Source: Cryoendolithus antarcticus (lineage: Eukaryota > Ascomycota > Dothideomycetes > Cladosporiales > Cladosporiaceae). Taken from it: a stretch of 64,000 nt of DNA. This document shows positions 43,650-54,786 of the stretch, one piece after another (positions within the stretch are counted from its first letter, which is position 1; every line of letters begins with the position of its first letter). Both the position numbers and the translations under genes were made by a program. Under the pieces are notes generated by a model. It saw only the letters and a program-made list of their open reading frames with translations, had not been told where the DNA came from and did no database searches. The stretch is taken from assembly GCA_002077065.1 (NCBI GenBank), contig NAJO01000011.1, positions 16,001 through 80,000 on the forward strand, in the 5' to 3' direction.

Positions 43650-44246
43650 TTACATCATCTCAATCGCGGGAAACATGATCATCCTGGGGATTACACGTGC
43701 CAGTGGAAGATGCTCTGCATTGTCTTCTTGCTCCTGATCTCCAGCTGCAGGTACGAGTGGTCCAGTGGGCGCTGGGTCAGAATATGACGGCGTAGGATCT
43801 AGTGTCTGCTCCATTGCAGGCGGAGAGAGCATCTCTGAGTCTTCATGCAAGAAGTCAAAGAAGGCAGCCTAAGGACCCAGCACAGGCGAGGTGAGAGCGT
43901 TGTCCTCGTAAGTGAGGTTTGACGAACCGGGCGTGAGACAGTAAACAGTATCTCGATGCGATGATGAGAGACGATTTCGGCTCCGCCTCGGGATCATGTG
44001 TCGAGTGCCGGCGCCAGCAAAGCCGCCTCTGCTGCTTTCGGAGCCAGAAGCGGCGGAGTAAACAGGCGAGACGAGAGCATGGGCTTCACTGACGTAGCTA
44101 TGGTCGCGCCCAGTGTGTCTGCTCGCCCAAATGTGCTCGCGCGATCCGCGTCGCGCTGTTGATAACCTAGGATAGGGATCGATCCGGGAGGCCACAGATG
44201 GTGGAGGCAAAGTCGCCTCGTCAGGCATGCTTTCCAGCAGCGCCAC
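43650..44246 (-). pseudogene. Unknown ORF with an in-frame stop
   Basis: The frame from 44246 reads MALLESMPDEATLPPPS to SPVLGP and a TAG at 43871-43869. The same frame is open after it (AAFFDFLHEDSEMLSPPA) and runs to 43650, ending FPAIEMM. Composition on both sides is alike (Ser/Pro/Asp-rich, disordered), so one gene interrupted by a stop is likely. No domain. Confidence 0.3.
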
Positions 44247-44265
44247 TCAGCCCTTGTAAAGCCCG

Positions 44266-45111
44266 TCAAGCCGGAAGTAGCAGGTGGAACAGGGGGCTGT
44301 ACGCGTCACGAGCGCTGTCATGTGTTGTCCTTCGTACCCCAGCGGTCGGTCGCAAGTCCGGAGATACTGGCGAGTAGTACTCGGGTGACTGCACCAGATC
44401 ACCAGGCACATACTCCGCTCTGTTATGTTCCCTGGAGCGCGAGCACCTCACCACAAAGGATGCCCAAGCTGTCGACCTCTCCACACGGTGACGCTGACAG
44501 AGAGCCATCTTCCACAACGGGCGAATTGGGTTGTATGTGTTGATCGAGTGTATGTGATAAGTGTCTGGTACTCCGAGTTCACGGAGATGAACGACTTGCT
44601 CGCTGCGTTGGGCGTCAGATGCCGTGTGTGTGTGTGTGAAGCGAGGATACAGAAATCCAGGCGTAGAGCGCGCTCGCGGCGACTCGAGCTGTTTGTCCAG
44701 TGCACAGTAGAAGCATGGCCTCGTGATCGTGCTGCCGTCGAAGGAGTATGTCCCGGATCCTGGTAGATGACCATGCTCGGGAGAACTTGGGTAGGAGAAC
44801 GGATCTTGCCAAAATGCTTCTGCTCGAGATAGAGTGGGTGCTTCGCTGCTTTGCACTCTTGGTGTGGCGTGTGAGGCGGGCCAGGGCGCTGGGCGCAAGG
44901 CAGTGGTATTTGCATTCCCATATAATGCATCGTACCTCGCGCTTGCGTGCTGGTCTATGATGATGTAAATCTCGCGGTCCCCGGTGAAAGTAAGAAAGAG
45001 CGACACGGGGCACAGAAGGGGAGGATGAGCGGAGATACATTCTTTTCGAGAACAGGAAATCCTGTGCGGACTGAAACATGAGAGGAAGTACCTGACTTCC
45101 CTGCCTACCAA
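44266..45111 (-). CDS. Unknown Ser/Thr/His-rich protein
   Basis: 281-codon frame. The first 40 or so residues are Cys/Phe/Leu-rich and may be upstream or intronic sequence. From GDREIYIIIDQHASARYDALYG onward the composition is coherent: RAEAFWQDPFSYPSSPEHG, TRPCFYCALDKQLES, then SINTYNPIRPLWKMAL and VQSPEYYSPVSPDLRP. A His-Thr run (TRFTHTHTAS region) is encoded by the GT/AC microsatellite. No domain recognised and the start is uncertain. It lies just upstream, on the same strand, of the interrupted ORF at 43650-44246 and may be part of the same gene. Confidence 0.4.
   Translation of the reverse strand: MVGREVRYFLSCFSPHRISCSRKECISAHPPLLCPVSLFLTFTGDREIYIIIDQHASARYDALYGNANTTALRPAPWPASHATPRVQSSEAPTLSRAEAFWQDPFSYPSSPEHGHLPGSGTYSFDGSTITRPCFYCALDKQLESPRARSTPGFLYPRFTHTHTASDAQRSEQVVHLRELGVPDTYHIHSINTYNPIRPLWKMALCQRHRVERSTAWASFVVRCSRSREHNRAEYVPGDLVQSPEYYSPVSPDLRPTAGVRRTTHDSARDAYSPLFHLLLPA
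44624..44638. repeat. GT microsatellite
   Basis: Seven and a half GT units within the minus-strand ORF at 44266-45111, encoding alternating Thr and His there. Slippage could shift that frame. Confidence 0.95.
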
Positions 45112-46275
45112 TGGATAAGTGCAAGAAGGTCAGATGAGCCAGAGTGCTGGGTTGGCCTCCACATGCGCTGGAATGCTTGAGGCCAGCCTGATATCGCAAT
45201 CCACGACATAACTGCTCTACACGACCGATTCACGGCCATACTAGTAATTGAGGACAGCGTTGCCCACGCTGCTCTGGGCATTCTCGCGGTTCGCACAAGC
45301 AGGACGTTCGCAATGCGTTCAGCAAGGCCAGCTACGACTATGCGCCAGACCCGAGGGTGGTTTCATCATGAGAGCAGACATCTAGCAGCTGATAGATCGG
45401 GCGGCTGCGCTGAATGGTGGATTGATCATGAGGTGTAGTGCAAACAGAAATGAAGCGACTTTGCTTGTGAAGCTGACAAGAAAGGAAGCAAAGTGCTCTG
45501 TGCGCCGGGCCGTCTTGACCTCCGACAGCGCGGCCATTGAACGATGACATCAGTGCAGCACTTTGGGCTCCATACATCCGTGTATCTTGGAGTCGACGAA
45601 GCGCGGCGGACGGCGAAGATGCAGAGTCAACGTGAGGCCGGAGGTGTCAAAGCCTTACGAGGCGTGTCAAGAGCAGGATGCTGAGCTCATGACATGGCCA
45701 GCAAAACGGCAGGACCAAGGACGTGACATCGCGCACGCTGTGGAGCATCGGCGATTCTTCATGCTGTGCCGCCGAAGGATTTCGAGGGTGTGGAGATTCC
45801 GAGTCTTGCGATGCGAGCCTTGGATCTCGAAACCGGACACTTATGTAGGAGCACCTTCAGACGATTTCAGACTGCCACTATATCAAGGAGGCGACAAGTC
45901 CCTCACAAGAAGATCTTCTTCATTCAAGCACTTCCTCCAAGGCATGTCAAGTATCACAAGCTGACCAAGACATTCGGCAAGGCTTCCGAGTAGACAAGGT
46001 TCTTCCCCACAAAAGCGATCTGCCTCAAGCCCAGCCACTGACAGCATCAGCGCATGCAACCTCAACCCAGTTGCATGCGACAGGATCGTCATCGGGCGGA
46101 TTGTGAAGAAAGAAGCTGCAGCGATCATGAAACAGTACACTGAAGTAAGGTATTGCCGTTGCGATTCCCCACAAAGCATGTGGTCTCTTTTCTTCTCTCC
46201 ACATTGTCTCCTTCTGCAGTAAGAGTAAGATCGCCAATGGGCTGGCAGTAGTATTTCCTCATCGATTTCGCCAAC
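45112..46275. other. Intergenic region with a possible coding remnant
   Basis: At about 45720-45993 (+) an open stretch reads VPPKDFEGVEIPSLAMRAL and KIFFIQALPPRHVKYHKL to a stop. It is protein-like but isolated, with no ATG of its own in good context. I treat it as a possible remnant. The rest shows nothing. Confidence 0.25.
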
Positions 46276-48329
46276 ATGTCGCGCCTCGAACCCATCCAGT
46301 CCGTTCTCGAGCCTTCCGAGATGTCCGAAAAGATCTCCGACAACACCTCCTCTGACAAAGACTCCCTCGACAATATCCCCGCACACAACCCGAACGCCTT
46401 CTCCGGCGTAGGCGAGAAGTCGCCGCCAAAGCATGACGAGATCAACGACAAGTACGAGATTACAGAAGACGACTGCTACGATGAGCTTGGCTACTCGTTC
46501 CCGAAGTGGAAGAAGTGGTATATCCTCACAGTCATCTTTTGGGTGCAGGTCAGCATGAACTTCAACACTTCGCTGTACAGCAATGCCATACCCGGTATTG
46601 AAAAGGAGTTTGGCGTCTCTGCGCAAGCGGCAAGATGCGGGGCGATGATATTCTTGGTGCTGTATGCTTTCGGCTGTGAGCTCTGGGCGCCGTGGAGTGA
46701 GGAGTTCGGAAGATGGCCGATCTTGCAGCTGAGTTTGGGACTGGTGAACTTGTGGCAGCTTCCTGTTGCGCTGGCACCGAATTTCGCTAGCATTATGGTG
46801 GGAAGAGCATTGGGTGGTCTGTCTTCAGCAGGCGGATCAGTCACATTGGGCATGATCGCGGATATCTTCGAGTCGGACAAGCAGCAATACGCGGTCGCAT
46901 ACATTGTGTTCTCGTCAGTCGGAGGATCGATTCTTGGACCGGTGGTGGGAGGCTTCAGCGAGGCATACCTTGATTGGAGGTGAGTCTATCCGACATCTTC
47001 ACCACAATCGCAGCACTGACAACACACAGGTGGTCCATCTGGATCCAGCTGATCTTTGGCGTCGCAATCCAGATCATCCACTTCATCACCGTGCCCGAGA
47101 CCCGCACAACCATCATGATGAACCGCATCGCCAAGAAACGCCGCAAGGCCAACCCAGGCGCGAACGTCTGGGGCCCTGACGAGCTCGTGCCCTTCAAGGA
47201 GCGCTTCTCCGCGAAAGAGGTGATCACAACCTGGATTCGACCCTTCAAGATGTTCCTGACAGAGCCGATCGTCTTGGTCCTGTCCCTCCTCTCTGGCTTC
47301 AGCGACGCCCTAATCTTCATGTTCATCCAGTCCTTTAGCATCGTGTACAAGCAGTGGGGCTTCAGCACAGTCCAGGTCGGTCTCTCGTTCTGCAGTATCG
47401 GAGTTGGCTACCTCCTTGCCTGGATCCTATTCATCCCGGCCATCAAGCGCAATATCAAGGAGCGGACTGAGCATCCCGAGTCTGAGCGCGCACAGTACGA
47501 GAGCAGATTGTGGTTCCTGCTCTACACCGCGCCTTGCCTGCCAATCGGTCTGATCGGCTTCGCATGGACGATCCAAGGCCCGCCCATTCACTGGATCGGC
47601 AGCATGATCTTCGCGGCCATCATCGGCATTGCCAACTATGCCATCTACATGGCCACGATCGACTATATGATCTGCGCGTACGGTCCTTACTCCGCCTCTG
47701 CAACAGGCGGCAATGGCTGGTCTCGCGACTTCTTGGCTGGTGTCCTTACAATCCCAGCAACGCCATTCTTCACCAACATCGGCGCAAGCTCAGGCAAGAA
47801 CCTGGAGTACGCTTGCACGATACTCTTCTGCATCTCCTTCATACTGGTGATCGCAGTCTACGTGATCTACTGGAAGGGACCGGTGTTGAGGAAACGCTCG
47901 CCTTTCGCGCAGAAGTTGCAAGGTGCTAAGGACGACAGCACTGGGCGGAAGATGAGCTATATCTCGCAGTCTGGCACTGAGCGACGAGGCAGTGAGTCCT
48001 ACTCTCCCCAACTATCTGCCAGCAGCAATACTGACAGTACCGCAGGTGCGACCTCAATCGCCCGCCGACGCTCTAGCTATAACGCATCCAAAACCCTCGC
48101 CGGCGCCAACAAGTCCCAACCCACAGACGCCGACCTCAACTCCTCCTCCGCGGCCAACACGGCGATGCGCTCGAACGCTGCCGCTACCAATACAAGTGCG
48201 AGACCAGATATGAAAGAGCGGTCATACAGCCAGCAGCAGCGGTTCTTTGGCGAGAGCAGGGTTACACCGCGCGGGACGCCGAGGGGTACGCCGAGTGCGA
48301 GTCGGGCGAACTCGATGGTGGGCAGATAG
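46276..48329 (+). CDS. MFS transporter, DHA1 type (polyamine/drug exporter-like), three exons
   Basis: Exons 46276-46979, 47030-47991 and 48046-48329 encode 649 residues. The 50-nt first intron (GTGAGT...ACACAG) is required for frame. A charged N-terminus (to about 75) precedes 12 predicted helices. WSEEFGRWP is the motif A-like loop after helix 2. GRALGGLSSAGGSVTLGMIADIF and GGSILGPVVGGFS are signature blocks of helices 4-5 in DHA1 drug:H+ antiporters. A central loop (RTTIMMNRIAKKRRK) divides the halves. The cytosolic tail (about 520-649) is long, Ser/Thr/Arg-rich and probably phosphorylated. A second, 54-nt intron in the tail has a good donor (GTGAGT), branch (TACTGAC) and acceptor (CGCAG). 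It is a multiple of three and open, so it could be retained. Export of polyamines or xenobiotics is inferred. Confidence 0.9.
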
Positions 48330-49225
48330 GATCGTGACCCCAGAACGCCGCCGAGAATATAGAGGAGGAGGTATGGCGAGGAAAGGCTTGGAGATCAGCT
48401 GTGGCTTAGGCTGGCTGAGCATGCGGCTCTGAAGTGACCCTTCGGGAGATAAGAGGAGAAGAGAGTACTGAAAGTCCGGGTTTTTTAAAAGAGAAGGACC
48501 TGGCTATATCGGTAGAAGGAAAGATGGATGATCAGTTGGTATACCCGGGTTTCTTGGATCGTTAGCCTTTGGCTATACGGTGGCGTTCGTAGGATAATGG
48601 GTCGGGTGTGGTGGGGATTGAATATCACTGTACTATGATGATAACTTGGTGCTCATGTCACGACTACCTCTCGTGGTAGATTCGGCGCGTTCGACCATGT
48701 CACTGGATCGCCTCCGGTGCAATTGATCAGGCTGCACTCTACTAGCCTCAGGCGTGAGCGCTGACTAACAGCGTGCTTGGTCCATCATTCGCAATCTCCT
48801 TCAGTCTTTCTCTCACTATCCCATGCATCACAAGCGCAATGACGCTGTCGATATCGCTGTGCTCCTGAAAGGTGAGTATGTCTCTTATATTCTCTTCGCA
48901 ATCCACTATCCATTGAACGCTACTCCGCGATTGATGCGCAGCAGATGTGGCTCGCATGTACCCCACGCGATCACTGTGGTGGCTTGGAGCTACATGTGGT
49001 GGAGGCGTGAGGCCGCCGTGCTCAGCCTCGTCGATTTTCTTGTCAATGTTTTGGCCCCAGCTAGACCCCCGTGATGCTCATGACACAACGCCGCGAGCCC
49101 GCGCGCCCACAGTCAGTGAGGCTGGCCCCCGATATGGCAGTATCTGACAAGTTCGGAAACCATCGAGATCACCTTGATCTTGGAAGTGCGGCAAGGGGTT
49201 GAGGGGAGCAGAAGGGGCCGTCAGG
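48330..49225. other. Intergenic region
   Basis: Downstream flank of the MFS gene (a TTTTTTAAAA tract at about 48481-48490) and promoter region of the NLR gene. No gene. Confidence 0.45.
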
Positions 49226-52200
49226 ATGCGCCTCCTCAACGTAGGAAGCTTCGAGCTCAAGGAATTCTTGACGGACAAGCCGGAGTACGTGATTGCTTCA
49301 CACCGATGGCTCGACGGCGAGGTGACTTTTCAAGATGTCAGGGATGGCAGGAATTTCGAGGCGCCAGGATACAAGAAAGTGCAGGCCTTCGCTCAATTCG
49401 TCCGGCAGCATACGCCCAGGATCGACTGGCTATGGATCGACACATGTTGCATCAACAAGGAGAACGCCGCCGAGCTCTCGGAGTCAATCAATTGCATGTT
49501 CCGGTGGTATCGAGGTGCCGCGCTCTGTGTCGCTCTCATGTCGGATGTTGAGACGGGTGATAGCCTGGAAGGATTCGACAAGAGTGTTTGGTTCAAGCGA
49601 GGGTGGACTCTACAAGAGTTGTTGGCGCCGCGACTGGTAGTATTCGTGAGCAGCAGTTGGCAAGTTGTTGGGCATAAAGGATCAGCAAGACTAGACCTTC
49701 TAAAGGTAAGTGGCTCTGATCTCGCAGCCCGCATTTGGTTGGCTGCGGGAATACCAGAGGCAGTGCTCCGGGATTACGACGGATGTAGAAGCGTAAGCGC
49801 TTACGACAGAATGCGGTGGATCCAGGGGAGAGAGACCACACGGCCAGAAGATATCGTATACGCTTTGTACGGAATACTCGATGTCACTTTAGGCGCGAAT
49901 TATGGCGAAGGGATCGAGGGGGCAAAGCAGCGCCTGCTCTCGGCTTTGCGCGAGCGAATCGAAGCTTTTGATCGCATGAAGTCCTGGCTCTCGCCGCCAG
50001 ATCCGTGGACGAACCATCAAGCCGCGAGGCAGTTGCACGAGTCCGGCACTGGCAAGTGGCTGCTACGTAACGCAAAATACCTGGAGTGGAAAGAGGGCGC
50101 GGCAAGATGTCTCTGGTTGCACGGTAAAGCTGGCAGTGGCAAGACTGTGCTCTGCTCTACCGCCGTTGAAGACCTGCGCTCGTACTGCTCGGGTCAAACA
50201 GCATACGGACACGCTATTTTCTACTTCAGTTTCTCGGACACTGCTAAGCAGAGATATGATGATGTTCTCCTGTCTTTGGTTGCACAACTTTGTTGGACAG
50301 GACCAGGCCTCGCGATGCTTCAGGAGGCTTATGGCCACCCGACACGGGTTCGTCCAGGTCGTGGGTCCTTGGAGAGCATGCTTGTGGCGTCAGTCACATC
50401 TTACAGGAAGGTGTTCATCCACCTTGATGCGTTGGACGAATGTCCAGCATCCGATAGACAGCGCCGAGCTATGCTCGAGGGTCTTGGCTCGATCGTTGGG
50501 CGTGCTCAGAATCTGCACATTTTGGCAACCAGTAGGGCCGAACTCGATATACGCTTTGCTATGGACGAGCTATGCGCCACAACGGTACCAATTGATGACA
50601 AAGTTGTGGACCATGATATCGAGCAATATGTCGCTAAAGAAATCGCTCGCAACACCAAATTGCGCCGATTAGATGAGGTCACGAAACTGCTCGTCCGTGA
50701 CACATTAGTGCAAAGGGCTAATGGCATGTGTGTCATCTGCTTTGCCCACATCTCTCCCCTTCCATCATGCTTATCTTCTACAGGTTCCGCTTCGTGTACT
50801 GCCAGCTGGTCGAGCTCTCGAGATCGGTTCATACGGGAAGGCGAGATGTAGAGCTTGCCCTATCAAGGATACCCCTGGATCTCGATGCGACCTACGAAAG
50901 GGTACTCGACAGCATAGATCCTTCTGATAAACAACGAGCATTCACATACGTTCGTTGGCTTGCTTATGCACACCGCCCGCTAACGCTGCAGGAATTGAGC
51001 GAAGTCACTATCATCACTGCTGACGACGACCCAGCCATTGATGATATGCTAGACGAGGGAAACCGCGGAGACCCACTCGATGTACTTGCCCTGTTGATGG
51101 GCTTAGTGGTCACAGATATGAACAGTACATCAGACGGTGAGGACGCTCCACTCACGGGCGACTCTCGTCTAAGACTCGCCCATTTCTCCGTCAAAGAGTA
51201 TCTCGAATCAAGACGCATACTGGTGTCTACCGCCAAAGACTTCGCTCTCAGTCCTGCCAGGGATCACCGTTTCATCGCACAAAGCTCTCTCGTCTATCTG
51301 ACGGCACCCCGTAGGTTGTCTCAAGAGGCTGGGCCACTTGGAATATCCTCACACCTAGAATCTCATGCTTTTCCTCTCCACGACTACTCTATCGAAAGCT
51401 GGCATCGTCATGCTTTGGTACAGGTATGGCGCGGGGTCAGTCGGGAGGTAGCTTTCTTGACTTCAAGAGACCTTAAGACCTCGTGGATCGGGGTCTTACG
51501 CCGGAACTGGGTTGAGTACGACATCGAAGTCAGTGAAACCACCCTGTGCTGCGCAATCATTGTAGGGTTGCACCCCTTGGTAGACGCCCTGCTGGATGCC
51601 GGGGTAGACGTCGACGAATTCTCCCCCACGCATGGAACTGCACTCAGCGCTGCGTCAAGCCTCGGACACTTAGCGATCGTACAGTCTTTGCTTGCCCATG
51701 GATCGCACGTCAATATCACAGGCCTGAAAGACCATCCCAGCGCTTTGGAGTATGCAGCTCTAAAGGGCCACTGGCAGATCTTGCAGATACTGCTGGCTGC
51801 TGGTGCAGATGCGCGTGTCCGGAGCGAGTACAGCATTCATAACAACGCGCCGACTGTACTGCAGATGGCGTCTCGACACAACAATGCAAGCATGGTGATT
51901 GCTCTTATTGCCAATGGCGCATGTGTGGACGAGCGAAACGAGCAAGGTTTGTCGATGGGCACTGCCCTGAGCATAGCATCCGATAAAGGCCATACGAAGG
52001 TGGTCAAGGCTCTGCTGCGGGGGGGAGCTGCTGTGAACGATCGTGTAAGTGGTCTGGACGGGATTGAGATGAGCGCGCTTGAGAGATCATCTTACAAAGG
52101 CTACGTCGGGGTTGTCGAGGCCCTGCTACGGGGGGGTGCTGACGTGAATGCGCAAAGTGGCGGCTACTTCAATGCACTTGAATTAGCTTCCGAGGCGGGT

Positions 52201-52542
52201 CATGTTGACGTCGTTGAGGCACTTCTACGGGCAAGAGCGAACACGAACGAGCAGATAGGATACATGAGCGCGCTTGAGCGCGCATCATTCTGGGAACACT
52301 TCGACGTCGCAGCAGTACTGTTACGCGCGGGCGCGGAGGTAGGCAGAGTGAAGGACTGCAGTGCGAAGCGCTTCATCTGCCACTGGCTGTATCAAGGGCG
52401 ACTGAGATCCCGAGTACCCGGATATGACGTCGTGGTTCCATGGGAATGTCACTGCATCAAGGGATTTGGCGGTGTCTTGCTTGAGCCTACCGGCAACATC
52501 GGCAGCCAGAAGCAATGTCGTGCGCCCCATCTGCGGACTTGA
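49226..52542 (+). CDS. HET-NACHT-ankyrin NLR-like protein, intact, two exons
   Basis: Exons 49226-50727 and 50784-52542 encode 1086 residues. The 56-nt intron splits an ATG codon, restoring RANGMFRFVYCQL. N-terminal HET domain (about 1-240): MRLLNV, VIASHRWLDG, DTCCINKENAAEL, KRGWTLQELLAPR and RPEDIVYALYGI. The NACHT domain starts near 255 (MKSWLSPPDPW). Its P-loop GKAGSGKT is at about 300-307 and VFIHLDALDE is the Walker B block. A helical region with LAHFSVKEYLES follows, typical after NACHT. From about 760 to 1010 there are seven or eight ankyrin repeats (ALSAASSLGHLAIVQSLLAHG, ALELASEAGHVDVVEALLRA). Such proteins are fungal NLRs: the repeats sense, NACHT oligomerises, HET executes cell death. 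The ligand is unknown. Confidence 0.93.
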
Positions 52543-52918
52543 TGACTGAGCTTGGTGATGAGGGTTGCAGCCATTACATCCCGTGGTCTGAGGAGTGGCT
52601 GCATAATGCTACAGCTCTCGCGCTGTACCAGTGGTGCTTCCTGCTACTTCACCTCCAGAACGGACTCCTCCGATGAATCGGGCTGCACGGCAGAGATATC
52701 CAGCATGTCAGACTTGTGCTCCGACTTCAGTGTAGCATACACCATGTACTGGCATCTTGCAGGTGTGACCGCGCCTTCAGCAAGCCGATAAGTCTTATTT
52801 CGATAGCTGCGATGCTTTCAATGGCAGAAGAACAGCTGAAGATACTTGCGAAAGCAGAGGCAGTGATGGGTTTGAGAGTAAGCGTCATCGGACAGGAAGA
52901 GGAAGTCTCCTCAAAACC
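52543..52918. other. Intergenic region between convergent genes
   Basis: 3' flanks of the NLR gene and the GH64-like gene. No gene. Confidence 0.5.
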
Positions 52919-54199
52919 TCACTTCGCAAATCTCCCCGCAAATCCCATCACCTTCCCCATCAACCCATGTCCCTCCTCGCTCCCACTTCCGCCCTCACTC
53001 TCCCCACCACCACCCATGGGCTGCTGCGCCGGTCGCCCACCTCCTTGCCCACCCTCAGCCAACGCCCTATTCCCACCTGCTCCCGCGCGCTTTCCCCCAA
53101 CACTAACAGTAAACAACACCGGATCCCCCGCATTCACCTTCCCGCTCTGGTCCTCTCCGCCCTCAGGCTGCACATCATCATACGCAAACGCATACCCCTT
53201 CTTGTCCTCATTCACCTCATGCACCAACCTGGCATAGTGATTCGTCGGGTCTATCTGATAGAAGGTTTCCGGGCTAGAGGGGTGGGTGTCGCAGTGCAGG
53301 AGAGTGCTGCGGACGAAGGCTGCCGCGAGGCGGGGGATGATTGCGTTTCGCGTGGCAGAGGGGCCGGTGGTGAAGGGGCCGGAGTTGCAGCCGAGGATGT
53401 CGGAGGTGGTGGGTTTGGAGAACTCTTCGTCGCCGATTTTGAGCGCGCCGCTGGAGGTCACGCTGCCTTGAAGGACGCCGGGGCCTGCTTGGGTGTCTAC
53501 TTTCATGCTGTCGGACTGGTATTTCTGCCAGACTTCTTCGACGTGCGGCTCGTAGTATCCTCCGAAATCTGCGCCTACAGCCCCGCCGTGCGTCGCGTTC
53601 AGTATCCGCAGCGGCTTGCCATCTCTTTCCACGACAAGCTTGTCCCACGGCCGTCCATCCTTCTCCTTCTGCGCCCTCAGCTCCTGCGCCAACTTCTCTA
53701 ACCCATCGGGCGCCATTCCAGCTACATCCTGCCTCTGCCCGCTCGCCTGCTGCAACGAGATCGCGATCGGGATCCGCGGCACGTGGTCCACGTAGCTGAT
53801 GTTCGCGTACAGCTGATCGTTATTCAAAGTGAACTCTGCGAAGCCAAAGTCTACTGCCGCGTTCGGGTCGCTGGGGTTGAGGACACTCGGCTCGACGAGC
53901 GCAGGTCCAGGGTTGAGAAGGAAGGTCAGCTTCGCGTCGCGGGAGATCCAGATCCGACCGCCGGCTATCTGGGGGATGGTGACTGTGACTGTGTTTCCTG
54001 GCGGGCCGAGGGGGATGGAGCACTCTTCTGCTAAGGGCGAGCCTATGGATGGTGGGTTCTGAGGGAAGTAGAGGTCATCGCCGTTGGCTTTGAGGAGGCA
54101 GCGTTGGCCACCTTGCTGGATGGCTATGCCGGAGATGACAGCGTAGAGGGCGGAGGAGTCGGAGTCGTTGTGCAGCGCTATCTGGAGGGAGTCGGGCAT
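52919..54199 (-). CDS. GH64/thaumatin-like beta-1,3-glucanase family protein
   Basis: Single exon, 426 residues. It starts MPDSLQIALHNDSDSSALYAVISG and includes GGRIWISRDAKLTFLLNPG, then FGFAEFTLNNDQLYANISYVD and PIAISLQ. These are blocks of the fungal GH64-TLP beta-sandwich family, with an FxEFT-x-N-YVD pattern in the substrate-cleft region. The C-terminal 75 residues are Gly/Gln/Glu-rich low complexity and end in a short basic helix (GLMGKVMGFAGRFAK). No signal peptide is evident at this start, so either the protein is intracellular, as some fungal members are annotated, or a 5' exon was missed. Activity on beta-1,3-glucan is inferred from the family. Convergent with the NLR gene. Confidence 0.8.
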   Translation of the reverse strand: MPDSLQIALHNDSDSSALYAVISGIAIQQGGQRCLLKANGDDLYFPQNPPSIGSPLAEECSIPLGPPGNTVTVTIPQIAGGRIWISRDAKLTFLLNPGPALVEPSVLNPSDPNAAVDFGFAEFTLNNDQLYANISYVDHVPRIPIAISLQQASGQRQDVAGMAPDGLEKLAQELRAQKEKDGRPWDKLVVERDGKPLRILNATHGGAVGADFGGYYEPHVEEVWQKYQSDSMKVDTQAGPGVLQGSVTSSGALKIGDEEFSKPTTSDILGCNSGPFTTGPSATRNAIIPRLAAAFVRSTLLHCDTHPSSPETFYQIDPTNHYARLVHEVNEDKKGYAFAYDDVQPEGGEDQSGKVNAGDPVLFTVSVGGKRAGAGGNRALAEGGQGGGRPAQQPMGGGGESEGGSGSEEGHGLMGKVMGFAGRFAK

Positions 54200-54786
54200 G
54201 GTGGTGGCGATGGTGGCGGAGAGGAGCAGTGAGGATAAGGGAAGTGATACTTACCTCTAGTCTACATCATGCAAACACGTGCTGTGCATCTCGCTAAGGC
54301 TATGGCTGCCAATATCCTGCTTGGTGCAGATGGTGAAGGTGGATGTTGCTGCACGATTGCTGGGTTTGGCGACGTCACACTCGCCGGGAGGCGCCTTGAG
54401 CCGCGGGAGTGGGAGTGAGCACCTCCATCTTCGAAGATCACTCATTCCTTCAACCTTCACCTCACTCACTGGTATTACGACCCAGACGATGCGGGTGAGA
54501 TCGTCTTGTATCGCAGCACTGCAAGCGAGGAGCAACATCTGCATCTTTCTCAGCCCTCGCACCTTCCGCATCCTCCTCGCTTAGTCCTTGGCGGGGTGCA
54601 CATATGCGAATGCGGGCTGTTCACCCGTTCGTCTCGCGGCAACAAGCATCCTCCGCCTGCAGCTCACATTGGCACCAAGTGCATGGTAGCTTGCACATAT
54701 AGGCCACAGCTGAGTCCTGCATCCTTTCATCTTGTCCCTCTTGTTCAATCTCAGCCTTCCCATCTTGCTCGAAGATACCCCGCATC
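54200..54786. other. Divergent intergenic region
   Basis: Between the divergent GH64-like and SDR genes. Frames here are short and unsupported; the last 100 bases are pyrimidine-rich leader for the gene at 54787. Confidence 0.45.

Noticed and set aside
45720..45993. Protein-like plus-strand stretch upstream of the DHA1 exporter
   Set aside because: Isolated, without a start or splice context or recognisable domain; left as a possible remnant only.
46491..46904. Long minus-strand frame under the DHA1 exporter
   Set aside because: It is the antisense shadow of a strongly supported transmembrane coding exon.
53274..53701. Open frames opposite and overlapping the GH64-like gene
   Set aside because: GC-rich third positions keep several frames open; only the minus frame shows family blocks.
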